Source: an uncultured Acidobacteriia bacterium (GTDB lineage Bacteria; Acidobacteriota; Terriglobia; Bryobacterales; Bryobacteraceae). From it: a stretch of DNA of 35,962 bases. Below the pieces are notes generated by a model. The model was given only the letters and a program-made list of their open reading frames with translations, made no database searches and was not told the DNA's origin. Each line of letters opens with the position of its first letter. Positions within the stretch are counted from its first letter, which is position 1. Location: contig CAIRXZ010000078.1 in NCBI GenBank assembly GCA_903882645.1, positions 1 through 35,962 of the forward strand. Reading direction: 5' to 3'. This document shows, piece by piece, positions 17,737 to 25,387 of the stretch. The position numbers and the translations under genes are program-made.

Positions 17737-18258
17737 ATGGACGAGGCGCTTGAGTCCGGACTCGACCAAGAGCGGCGGAATCGTTTTGTTTCCGAGCACT
17801 TACGGCGGATCTTCGTTCAGATCTACCGGATCGTTGGAGATGTCTCGGACGCTCAGGATCTGACTCAGGAGGCCTTCATCAAGGCTCTCCAGCGCGAGGA
17901 CCAGCTCAAGGACGAACAGAAGGCGGCGCACTGGCTGTCGCGAATTGCAACAAATACGGCGCTCGATTTCCTGCGCCGTAGCGGCCGGGTCACGTTTTGC
18001 GAGATCGACCAAGCGCCGGAAAGCCGGACGGAGAGTCCCGAGCAGGCGCTCCTCCGCTCCGAGCAGCGGGAATACTTGAAGGACGGTTTGCGCCTTCTCA
18101 GTCCCCGCGAGAGGGCGGCGTTGATGCTGCGCGACGTGGAGGGTTTGCCGGCGGAGGAAGTGGCCAAACGGCTGGGCTGTTCCAAAGCCACGGTGCGGTC
18201 GCACATCGCGAACGCCCGGGTGAAGTTTCGGCGGTACGTGGAGAACAGAAAGCAGTAG
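17737..18258 (+). CDS. ECF-type RNA polymerase sigma factor
   Basis: The 173-residue product has sigma region 2 (about 20-90, with DAQDLTQEAFIKAL and AAHWLSRIATNTALDFLRR). It also has region 4 (about 110-165, with LSPRERAALMLRDVEGLPAEEVAKRLGCSKATVRSHIANAR). This is the minimal group IV layout. The ATG at 17737 gives the usual length; a GTG seven residues earlier cannot be excluded. The open frame extends far upstream, but only as antisense of the aminotransferase. Seven bases separate it from the anti-sigma gene, so the three genes 17737-19985 form an operon. Confidence 0.9.
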   Translation: MDEALESGLDQERRNRFVSEHLRRIFVQIYRIVGDVSDAQDLTQEAFIKALQREDQLKDEQKAAHWLSRIATNTALDFLRRSGRVTFCEIDQAPESRTESPEQALLRSEQREYLKDGLRLLSPRERAALMLRDVEGLPAEEVAKRLGCSKATVRSHIANARVKFRRYVENRKQ

Positions 18259-18265
18259 GAAGAAG

Positions 18266-18841
18266 ATGAAACATCCGAATCAAGCGGCGCTGGCATTGCA
18301 CGCGGGCGGGGACCTCGGTCTGCTGGCCCGCTGGCGCGCCGGGCACCACTTGGCGAAGTGCGAGAACTGCCGGCGGGAGTTGGCGGCGTTCGGCGCGGCG
18401 CGGGAGATTCTGCCGGATTTGGCGGCCATCCCCGAGGTCCCGTGGAACCGGCTGGCAGCCGAGATGAAGGCGAACATACGCCTGGGATTGGCGGCGGGCG
18501 AATGCGTGCGCGCGGACGATCTGCGGGCGCCGGCCGCTCCGCTTTTCGCCGGAGCTCGCGCCGCCGTCGCGTTCGCCAGCGTGATTGCGCTGGTGGCGGC
18601 GGGGTTGTTTCTGGAACGTCCCGCGCCGGGTCCCGACGCCGGGCCGTTCCAAGGCGCGGAAGTGCGAGCCACCGCCCATGGCATTCAAGTGCGCGGCGGC
18701 GGCGGCGCATTGCAGTTCTTGAACGCCGGAGTGGAGGCGAACGACGTTACCTACACCCCCGGCGCCCAAGGTTCCATGAGGGCCCGTTACGTGGATTCCG
18801 AAACCGGCTACGTGACGGTGACGAACGTTTATGCGGATTGA
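18266..18841 (+). CDS. Putative zinc-binding transmembrane anti-sigma factor
   Basis: The 191-residue protein has the N-terminal HxxxCxxC motif (H28, C32, C35) of zinc-binding anti-sigma domains. One membrane helix follows at about 97-116 (AGARAAVAFASVIALVAAGLF), then an outer domain of about 75 residues. It should hold the upstream ECF sigma factor at the inner membrane until a signal releases it. AGGAAG sits just before the ATG. The gene's 3' end overlaps the next gene by 11 bases. The outer domain (GIQVRGGGGALQFLN...) is not recognised. Confidence 0.8.
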   Translation: MKHPNQAALALHAGGDLGLLARWRAGHHLAKCENCRRELAAFGAAREILPDLAAIPEVPWNRLAAEMKANIRLGLAAGECVRADDLRAPAAPLFAGARAAVAFASVIALVAAGLFLERPAPGPDAGPFQGAEVRATAHGIQVRGGGGALQFLNAGVEANDVTYTPGAQGSMRARYVDSETGYVTVTNVYAD

Positions 18842-19985
18842 AGCGTTAGGGTTGTTGGCAGTTTCGGCATTCCTGGGCGCGGCCGGCCTGCTGGCGCAGG
18901 ATTATCCGCTGCCAAGCGGGTCGATCAGCATCAAGTTTCCGGACGATTCGCCGGTGCTGTTCTCCGGCACGTTGACGGATCAATCCCGCGCGACGCAGCG
19001 CGGCGCCGCCTTGGCGATCGATCTGCGCCTTTCGATGCTGCTGCGCAATGTCGGCGCGTACCGCCAGATTCACGGCGTAACCCTGCGGGTGGTCTCGCAG
19101 GAAGTGACGGTGGGCGGCAAAGGCTCGGTGACGTACCCCAGCCTGCATGTCGGGCCGGGCGAGTCGTTCCCGGTGCGGATTGAAATGCAGCTTATGCGGC
19201 CCACGCTGGCGGCCGGCGGGCCGCTGGTGGAAGTGAGCCTGGACGGTGTGCTGTTCCAGGACCTTTCTTTTTACGGTCCCGACCGCCTGAACTCCAAGCG
19301 GACCATGACGGCCGAGGAGCTGGAAGCCCGGCGCGACCGCCAGTACTTCAAAAGCATTCTGGCGCGCGGCGGCGCAGGCGGACTGCAAAGCGCCGTAGTG
19401 GAGAGCCTGGCGCGCCAGTCCGAGCGCCCGCGCCTGGACGTGCGGGTGCTCCGCAACGGCCCGGCCGCGGCATCCGCCGCCGGGCCCGCTTCGGAACACG
19501 AGGCAAAGTTCGCGTTCCTGCAATTCCCCGATTCGCCGGTCGCGCCGGTGGAAGGCTCTGCCCGGATAGCCGGCAACGAAGCCCGCGCGCCCCGGGTCCA
19601 GGTGCTGAACAGATCCAACAGGACCGTGAAGTACGTCGAATTGGGCTGGCTGGTTAGCGACCAGGCCGGCCGGCAGTACCTGGCCGCCTCATTGCCGGCT
19701 TCCGCCGACGGCGCCGCCATTCTCCCCTCGCAAACCACTCCGGTTCTACAAGATACCGCGCTCCGGTTCTCGCGCGGCGGCCAGCCCGTGAACATCGGCG
19801 GCATGACGGGGTTCGTGAGCCAGGTGGAATTCGGGAACGGCGACATGTGGGTCCCCAGCCGCCAGAGCCTCGAGAACGCCGCCTTGCTGCGCGTACTGGC
19901 CCCTTCGGCCGAGGAGCAACGGCTCACGGATCTCTACCGCAGGAATGGCATGAACGCGCTGGTGGAAGACCTGAAAAAGTACTGA
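18831..19985 (+). CDS. Exported protein of unknown function, third gene of ECF operon
   Basis: The 384-residue protein has a signal peptide (about 1-22, ending AGLLAQ). A beta-rich N-terminal part follows (SISIKFPDDSPVLFSGTLTD...). A charged linker (MTAEELEARRDRQYF) leads to a second beta-rich part. No catalytic motif or known domain is recognised. The start overlaps the anti-sigma gene, so translation is likely coupled. It may therefore be a sensor, a ligand of the anti-sigma outer domain, or a target of the sigma factor. Confidence 0.65.
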   Translation: MRIEALGLLAVSAFLGAAGLLAQDYPLPSGSISIKFPDDSPVLFSGTLTDQSRATQRGAALAIDLRLSMLLRNVGAYRQIHGVTLRVVSQEVTVGGKGSVTYPSLHVGPGESFPVRIEMQLMRPTLAAGGPLVEVSLDGVLFQDLSFYGPDRLNSKRTMTAEELEARRDRQYFKSILARGGAGGLQSAVVESLARQSERPRLDVRVLRNGPAAASAAGPASEHEAKFAFLQFPDSPVAPVEGSARIAGNEARAPRVQVLNRSNRTVKYVELGWLVSDQAGRQYLAASLPASADGAAILPSQTTPVLQDTALRFSRGGQPVNIGGMTGFVSQVEFGNGDMWVPSRQSLENAALLRVLAPSAEEQRLTDLYRRNGMNALVEDLKKY

Positions 19986-20020
19986 GCCGCCGTGTTCGCG
20001 GGGCCGGGCTTTCAGCCTGC

Positions 20021-20040
20021 CGCCGGGCTTCTTCCCGGCG
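20021..20040 (+). terminator. Possible intrinsic terminator after the ECF operon
   Basis: CGCCGGG (20021-20027), a 6-base loop and CCCGGCG (20034-20040) are followed by TCTTT. It lies 36 bases after the stop of the exported protein. The T run is weak. Confidence 0.45.
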
Positions 20041-20132
20041 TCTTTCCGCTTGGCCTGCCTCCGTTCTACCGAACCACCCATCGTCACATCCGGCGCCAGC
20101 TCCACAAACGCGCCATTTTGAGCCGGTGGTCT

Positions 20133-21176
20133 TCAGCAGATCCGCGGCAACTGCTCGCCGAAGGGCAGATCCACCACGCGCGTGCCGCCGACCTCGGTTC
20201 TCAGCAGCACCATGCCGGGATGAGACTCGACGGCCTCGCCGATCATGACTGCCTCGCGGCCCAGGGGATTCGCCCGCATGGCTTCGAGCACGCGGCTGGC
20301 GCTCGCCGGCGCGACAAACGCGGCCAGCTTGCCCTCGTTGGCTACGAAGAGCGGATCGAGACCCAACAGTTCGCACGCGGCGCGCACCGGCTCTCGAACC
20401 GGAATGGCCATGGCCTCGGCTTCGACTCCGATGCCCGCCGATGTGGCGATCTCCACCAGCGTGGCGCCCAAGCCGCCGCGCGTCGGGTCTCGCAGAGCAT
20501 GGATTTCGCCGGCCGCGATCATGTCGGCCACCAGGCGGTGCAGAGCGGCGGTGTCGGATTCGATGGCGCCCTCGAATCCCAGACCCTCGCGCTGGGACAT
20601 TACCGCCATGCCGTGATCCGCTATGGTCCCGCTCAGCAGAATCTTGTCACCCGGCCGCGCCAGATGGGCGGAGATGTTCACGCCCTCGGGAACCAGCCCG
20701 ACGCCGGAAGTGGTTACGAACATGCCGTCCGCCGCGCCGCGCGGGACCACCTTGGTGTCGCCGGTCGCGATCGGCACGCCGGCCGCGCGAGCCGCCTCGG
20801 CCATGGATGCCACCACGCGCCCCAGTTCCTCCATGGAGAAGCCCTCTTCGAGGATGAACGCCGCGCTCAGCGCCAGGGGCGCGGCGCCGCTCATGGCGAG
20901 GTCGTTGATCGTGCCGTGGACCGCCAGCTTTCCGATATCGCCGCCCGGAAAGAACAGCGGCGTAACCACGAAGGAATCCGTGGTGAACGCCACCCGCGCC
21001 GTACCCGCTTGCAGGACCGCCTGGTCGTCCAGGCGGTTCAGCAGCGGATTGTCGAACGCCGGGAGAAACACCTCGCGGATCAGTTGCGCGCTGAGCTTGC
21101 CTCCGCTGCCGTGCCCCAGCACGATGGTCTTCCGACGGGTGATCGGGAGCGGGCAGGAGAGGGAGAAGTCGGTCAT
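20133..21176 (-). CDS. hypE: Hydrogenase maturation protein HypE
   Basis: HypE dehydrates a C-terminal cysteine carbamoyl group to thiocyanate, the source of cyanide for the NiFe-hydrogenase Fe(CN)2CO centre. The 347-residue product begins with the ATP-binding, AIR-synthetase-like part (VLGHGSGGKLSAQLI, FTTDSFVVTPLFFPGGDIGKLAVHGTINDLAMSGA). It ends exactly with PRIC, where the terminal C347 is the modified residue. Length and ending are canonical. It follows hypD after 3 bases. The partner carbamoyltransferase gene hypF is not in the window. Confidence 0.96.
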   Translation of the reverse strand: MTDFSLSCPLPITRRKTIVLGHGSGGKLSAQLIREVFLPAFDNPLLNRLDDQAVLQAGTARVAFTTDSFVVTPLFFPGGDIGKLAVHGTINDLAMSGAAPLALSAAFILEEGFSMEELGRVVASMAEAARAAGVPIATGDTKVVPRGAADGMFVTTSGVGLVPEGVNISAHLARPGDKILLSGTIADHGMAVMSQREGLGFEGAIESDTAALHRLVADMIAAGEIHALRDPTRGGLGATLVEIATSAGIGVEAEAMAIPVREPVRAACELLGLDPLFVANEGKLAAFVAPASASRVLEAMRANPLGREAVMIGEAVESHPGMVLLRTEVGGTRVVDLPFGEQLPRIC

Positions 21177-21179
21177 GGT

Positions 21180-22379
21180 CTATTCGGTGGCGCAGGCGCC
21201 CGTGCCTGCCGGGTCGAGACTCGCCTCGACCTTCGTTTCCGCAACGCCAGGCGCCGAGACGAGCCTCGGCGCGGCAGACTGAGAGTCCGCGCCACGCCGC
21301 CTTCCATAGTTGTAGTAGGCCGCGCAGGCGCCCTCGGCCGAGACCATGGTGGCGCCGAGCGGCGTCTCGGGCGTACAACTTGTCCCGAACGCGGGACAGT
21401 CGAGCGGGCGGCGGGCGCCCTGCAACACCAGCCCGCTGATGCAGGCCTCCGGCTCGCGCGAGACAATCCCCTCGATTTCGAAGATCCGCGCGGCATCGTA
21501 AGCCGCGAACTCTTCCCTGAGCCGGTAGCCGCTGGCCGGAATCACCCCGATCCCGCGCCAGGCCCGGTCGCAGGGTTCGAACACCCGGGCGATCGTTCGC
21601 CGGGCTTCCGGGTTGCCTCCCCGGACTACCGCTCGCGCGTACTGGTTCTCCACCTCGTGCCGGCCGTCTTCGAGCTGGCGCGCCGCCATCAATATGCCCT
21701 CCAGCAGGTCCAGCGGTTCGAAACCGGTGACCACGATGGGCACGCGGTAGCGCGCCGCCAGCGGCTCGTATTCTTCCCATCCCATCACCGCGCAAACGTG
21801 TCCCGCGCCCAGAAACGCCTGCACGCGATTACCGGGAGATTCCAGGATGCAAGTCATGGCCGGCGGCACGGTGACGTGCGAGACCAGGATGGAGTAGTTG
21901 CCGATTCCCAGCGCGCGCGCCTGCCACACAGACATGGCGTTGGCGGGGGCGGTAGTCTCGAATCCGATGGCAAAGAACACAACCTGTTTGCCGGGGTTCT
22001 CGCGGGCCACCTTGAGGCAATCGAGCGGGGAATAGACCACCCGCACGTCGCCGCCTTGCGCTTTGACCTGAAAAAGGTCCCCGGAAGAGCCGGGCACGCG
22101 GAGCATGTCGCCGAACGAGCAGAAGATGACGCCGGGCCGGCGGGCCAGGGCATGCGCGCGGTCGATGGATTCGAGCGAGGTGACGCACACCGGACAACCC
22201 GGCCCGTGCACCAGCTCGATTTCCGGAGGCAGGAGCTGGTCCAGGCCGTACTTCACGATGGAGTGCGTCTGGCCGCCGCAGACTTCCATGATCACCCAGG
22301 GGCGGGTAACGGTCCGGCGGATTTCGGCGAGCAGCTTGTTGGCTAGGGCCAGACTCCGAAACTCGTCTACATACTTCAT
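21180..22379 (-). CDS. hypD: Hydrogenase maturation protein HypD with a repeat-derived tail
   Basis: HypD is the iron-sulfur scaffold on which the Fe(CN)2CO group is built with HypC. Residues 1-360 show the family motifs: C34 in CGGQTHS, GPGCPVC (C62, C65), [13 protein letters not shown], and the cluster cysteines C313, C328, C335 and C352. The family normally ends near YYNYGR (355-360). Here about 39 residues follow (starting [13 protein letters not shown]), encoded by a palindromic repeat at 21191-21295. The start overlaps the hypC stop (ATGA). The gene is probably functional, because all key cysteines precede the tail. Confidence 0.94.
   Translation of the reverse strand: MKYVDEFRSLALANKLLAEIRRTVTRPWVIMEVCGGQTHSIVKYGLDQLLPPEIELVHGPGCPVCVTSLESIDRAHALARRPGVIFCSFGDMLRVPGSSGDLFQVKAQGGDVRVVYSPLDCLKVARENPGKQVVFFAIGFETTAPANAMSVWQARALGIGNYSILVSHVTVPPAMTCILESPGNRVQAFLGAGHVCAVMGWEEYEPLAARYRVPIVVTGFEPLDLLEGILMAARQLEDGRHEVENQYARAVVRGGNPEARRTIARVFEPCDRAWRGIGVIPASGYRLREEFAAYDAARIFEIEGIVSREPEACISGLVLQGARRPLDCPAFGTSCTPETPLGATMVSAEGACAAYYNYGRRRGADSQSAAPRLVSAPGVAETKVEASLDPAGTGACATE
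21191..21295. repeat. Multi-hairpin repeat inside the 3' end of hypD
   Basis: Perfect hairpins lie at 21212-21218/21225-21231 and at 21251-21258/21265-21272, both with 6-base loops. A third imperfect one surrounds 21275-21287 (AGACT-GAG-AGTC). The segment encodes only the extra tail of HypD. From general familiarity, the ADSQSA-coding palindrome resembles repeats scattered in Solibacter-type genomes; I cannot count copies here. Confidence 0.65.
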
Positions 22380-22615
22380 GATCCGGCGGAAAGTTCATCC
22401 ATGGCTTTGAGATCCGCAAGAGTCCGCCGGGCCTCCTCTTCATCCACCGTGGCGATGGCGAAGCCCGCGTGGACCAGCACGTACTCGCCCAGCCGGGCTT
22501 CAGGCAGGTACGCCATGCAGGCCTCCCGCGTCACGCCGCCGAAATCGACGCGCGCCATGGATACGCCGTCCGATTCATAAATCTCGGCCACTTTTCCGGG
22601 CACCGCCAGGCACAT
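22376..22615 (-). CDS. hypC: Hydrogenase assembly chaperone HypC/HupF
   Basis: HypC pairs with HypD to carry the iron ligand group to the hydrogenase large subunit. From ATG 22615 the product is about 79 residues and begins MCLAVPGKV, with the essential N-terminal C2. Family features [16 protein letters not shown] and [12 protein letters not shown] follow. The open frame extends 12 codons upstream, but the conserved MCLA start and a GGAG about 10 bases before it decide the start. The stop overlaps the hypD ATG, so hypC-hypD-hypE is one operon. Confidence 0.95.
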   Translation of the reverse strand: MCLAVPGKVAEIYESDGVSMARVDFGGVTREACMAYLPEARLGEYVLVHAGFAIATVDEEEARRTLADLKAMDELSAGS

Positions 22616-22698
22616 AGGAGTAACTCCATGGTAGCAGCAAGCCGCCGGCAACGCCGCCGGTCTTCGCCAGCGGTATTCTTTGTTCAGGCTTCACACCA

Positions 22699-22718
22699 CC
22701 GCCGGCAAGGGCCGGCGG
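22699..22718. repeat. GC-rich palindromic hairpin between hypC and the NRAMP gene
   Basis: CCGCCGGC, a 4-base loop AAGG, and GCCGGCGG form a perfect 8-bp stem. It lies in the divergent intergenic region and is preceded at 22649-22668 by a related GCCGCCGG direct repeat. It is probably a dispersed palindrome, since a terminator is not expected between divergent starts. Confidence 0.6.
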
Positions 22719-22729
22719 CGCTACTGCGC

Positions 22730-22759
22730 TTGTTCTCCCAGGGACGCCCCCGGTATAGT
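22730..22759 (+). promoter_or_regulatory. Candidate sigma-70 promoter for the NRAMP gene
   Basis: TTGTTC at 22730-22735 and TATAGT at 22754-22759 are separated by 18 bases. Transcription would start within about 10 bases of the ATG at 22773, giving a very short leader. Confidence 0.45.
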
Positions 22760-22772
22760 GAAAGACTGAGTT

Positions 22773-24686
22773 ATGATCCGCCCCCCCCGGCAAGCCAGCC
22801 AGGACGCTCGTTCTCTGGCGGAAGTGCATTCCAGCGTGGGGACATCCCAGGTCACCTTTTTGCGGCGCATGTTGGCCTTCGCCGGGCCTGCCTACCTGGT
22901 GAGCGTGGGCTACATGGACCCCGGCAACTGGGCCACGGACCTGGAAGGGGGCGCCCGTTTCGGCTACCAGTTGCTGTGGGTGCTGGTCATGTCGAACGCC
23001 ATGGCGATCCTGCTGCAAACCCTGAGCGCGCGGCTCGGCATCGTCAGCGGCCGCGACCTGGCCCAAGCCTGCCGCGAGACGTACCCGCGGCGGGTCACCC
23101 TGGCGCTCTGGGGATTGTGCGAAATCGCCATCGCGGCTTGCGACCTGGCTGAAGTGTTAGGCGCGGCAATCGCTCTTAACCTTCTGTTTCACATACCTTT
23201 GCTAATCGGCGTACTCCTTACCGCGGCGGACACGCTCCTGCTGCTCTGGTTCCAGAGCTTTGGCATCCGCACCATAGAGGCGTTCGTGTTGGCGCTCATC
23301 ACGGTCATCGGCTGTTGCTTCTGCATCGAGGTATTCTGGGCGAAACCGTCGGCGATTGAGATGCTGGGCGGATTGACTGGCCAGCTTAGCCGCCAGAGCC
23401 TCTACGTGGCCATCGGAATCCTGGGCGCGACGGTGATGCCCCACAATCTCTATCTGCATTCAGCGCTGGTGCAGACCCGGCACATCAGCCGCACGGAACC
23501 CGCCAAGCGCGCCGCTTGCCGCTACAACCTGATCGATTCCGTGGTGGCCCTGAACGGGGCCATGTTCGTCAACGCCGCCATCCTGGTTCTGGCGGCGGCG
23601 GTCTTCTTCAAGCACGGAATCGTGGTGACGGAGATCCAGCAGGCGTACCAACTGCTGGCCCCGCTGTTGGGGGCGGGCGCGGCGAGCGTGATATTCGCCG
23701 TGGCGCTGCTTTGTTCCGGCCAGTCGTCTACTCTAACGGGAACCATGGCCGGTCAGATAGTTATGGAAGGTTTCCTGAACTTCCGCATGAGGCCTTGGCT
23801 GCGCCGTCTGGTGACGCGGGCGCTGGCCATAGTCCCGGCGGCTCTCACCATCTATCTGGCCGGGGACAACTCTACGTTCGGGCTGCTCATTCTCAGCCAA
23901 GTCATCCTCAGCATGCAGTTGCCGTTCGCGGTGATTCCGCTGATTCACTTCACCAGCGACCCCGTGCGAATGGGTTCGTTCTCGAGCCCCCGCTGGGTCC
24001 GAGTCCTGGCGTGGGCGACAGCCGCCGTCATCGTTGGGCTGAACGTACGGTTGGCCGCGGGAGTCCTCATGGATTGGGTGAGCGGGGCCGGGGCGTGGAA
24101 GCCTCTGGTCCTGCTGGTGGCCGTGCCGGTTCCGGCGCTGCTCCTGGTGTTGCTGGGCTGGATCGTGATCGAGCCCGCGGTCACCCGCCGCCGCCGGTTG
24201 GGCCAGGCGCCGGTGATCATGCCGGAAACCGCGGGCGCCGCCGCCGAAGCCGCGCCGGTTTATCATCGTATCCTGGTTCCGCTCGACCATACTCCGTTGG
24301 ACCGTCTGGCGGTGAGCCATGCCGCCGCCATGGCCAGGCTGTACGGCGCCCGCATCTTCCTGCTCCATGTGGAAGAAGGGGTTACCAGCCAGATCTACGG
24401 GAAGGATTCGTCCACGGCGGAGGTGGAAGCCGGCCAGGGGTATCTGGATCGCCTCGCGCAATCGCTTCGGGATCAAGGGATTGCGGTCGAGACCGAAGTG
24501 TCGCATTCGCTCTCCCCGAGGAAGGAGATCGTGCGCTATGCGCGCCAGATTCAGCCCGATCTGGTGATTATGGGAGCGCACGGGCATGGCGGCCTGAAGG
24601 ACCTGATTTTCGGCACGACCATCAATCCCGTGCGGCACAAACTGGACGCTCCCATGCTCATCGTCCGGCCCGGCAAGCAGGGGTAG
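22773..24686 (+). CDS. NRAMP divalent metal transporter fused to a universal stress protein domain
   Basis: NRAMP proteins import Mn2+, Fe2+ or similar ions with protons. Residues about 30-470 form the membrane part. They include the helix-1 metal motif DPGN (49-52) and the helix-6 motif MPHNLYLHS (M222-P-H-N225). The C-terminus from about Y497 to 637 is a UspA-like domain ([21 protein letters not shown]). It has the ATP-binding signature GAHGHGG (from G601) followed by GTTINPVRH. The whole is one uninterrupted frame of 637 residues. The soluble domain probably senses nucleotide state on the cytoplasmic side. It is divergent from hypC, with which it may share metal control; this is inference. 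Confidence 0.92.
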   Translation: MIRPPRQASQDARSLAEVHSSVGTSQVTFLRRMLAFAGPAYLVSVGYMDPGNWATDLEGGARFGYQLLWVLVMSNAMAILLQTLSARLGIVSGRDLAQACRETYPRRVTLALWGLCEIAIAACDLAEVLGAAIALNLLFHIPLLIGVLLTAADTLLLLWFQSFGIRTIEAFVLALITVIGCCFCIEVFWAKPSAIEMLGGLTGQLSRQSLYVAIGILGATVMPHNLYLHSALVQTRHISRTEPAKRAACRYNLIDSVVALNGAMFVNAAILVLAAAVFFKHGIVVTEIQQAYQLLAPLLGAGAASVIFAVALLCSGQSSTLTGTMAGQIVMEGFLNFRMRPWLRRLVTRALAIVPAALTIYLAGDNSTFGLLILSQVILSMQLPFAVIPLIHFTSDPVRMGSFSSPRWVRVLAWATAAVIVGLNVRLAAGVLMDWVSGAGAWKPLVLLVAVPVPALLLVLLGWIVIEPAVTRRRRLGQAPVIMPETAGAAAEAAPVYHRILVPLDHTPLDRLAVSHAAAMARLYGARIFLLHVEEGVTSQIYGKDSSTAEVEAGQGYLDRLAQSLRDQGIAVETEVSHSLSPRKEIVRYARQIQPDLVIMGAHGHGGLKDLIFGTTINPVRHKLDAPMLIVRPGKQG

Positions 24687-24689
24687 CCA

Positions 24690-24724
24690 TCAGCCGTCAG
24701 CTTACGGCTGAAGGCTGCCTTTTT
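24690..24724 (+). terminator. Intrinsic terminator after the NRAMP-Usp gene
   Basis: TCAGCCGT (24690-24697), a 6-base loop and ACGGCTGA (24704-24711) form a perfect 8-bp stem. Eight bases later a run of five T begins (24720-24724). It starts 3 bases after the stop codon. Confidence 0.6.
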
Positions 24725-24829
24725 GTCCCATTCCCGTGTCGGAGGAACACAGGCGGCGGCTGTTCGGAGCGGATAACCGCCATTGATTCAGTGACTTTTA
24801 CTGGCATCGTAGTTGCACTGTACGGTGTC

Positions 24830-25387
24830 GTGAAGCGATATTTGCCGGTTGCGCTATGGGTGACCTTCTGCGCCGGGCCGCTGTGCTGCGCTACTTTGCA
24901 GCAACTCTCGCTCGACGACATGACCGCCAAGTCCACGGCGATCGTCCGGGGCAGGGTGTCCGGCTCCTATTGCGCTTTCTCCGGATCTGTCATTTACACC
25001 CATTACAGCGTTCAGGTTTCCGAGCAACTCAAGGGCTCGGTTTCGGGCACGACTGACGTAGCCGTTCCCGGCGGCGTAGTGAACAGGCTCCGTCAGACGT
25101 TCGACGGGGCGCCGGTCTTTCACCCAGGGGAGGAGTACGTTTTCTTCCTGTGGAACGGCGGTTCAGGTCCCACCCAGGTGATCGGCTTGACCCAGGGGAT
25201 TTTCGCAATCGCTCCGGGGGCCGCGCAGGGTGACCCCATGGCCACGCGCCCGGCAAGCGCCGAGGTCATGCTGGCTCCGGCAACCGGCCGGCCGGTTCAC
25301 GACGCGCCGCTGTCGATGACGCTGAGCCAACTGCGGAGCCGCATCTCCGCGGCGCTTGCGGCGCAGGGCGGAAGCGTGGCGAAATGA
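24830..25387 (+). CDS. Small exported protein of unknown function
   Basis: From a GTG at 24830 the product is 185 residues, beginning with a signal sequence (MKRYLPVALWVTFCAGPLCC). The cysteines at its end could form a lipobox or a disulfide. The rest is beta-rich (AIVRGRVSGSYCAF, YTHYSVQVSEQLKG, GEEYVFFLWNG) and has no motif I recognise. Upstream in-frame codons (GTG at 24791) would put the signal peptide inside the protein. The stop overlaps the protease start (ATGA), so the two exported proteins are probably made together, perhaps as partner or inhibitor and protease. Confidence 0.65.
   Translation: MKRYLPVALWVTFCAGPLCCATLQQLSLDDMTAKSTAIVRGRVSGSYCAFSGSVIYTHYSVQVSEQLKGSVSGTTDVAVPGGVVNRLRQTFDGAPVFHPGEEYVFFLWNGGSGPTQVIGLTQGIFAIAPGAAQGDPMATRPASAEVMLAPATGRPVHDAPLSMTLSQLRSRISAALAAQGGSVAK

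Noticed and set aside
22617-22627. GGAGT-A-ACTCC palindrome beside the hypC start as an operator
   Set aside because: It is short, and half of it is simply the hypC ribosome-binding region, so chance is likely.
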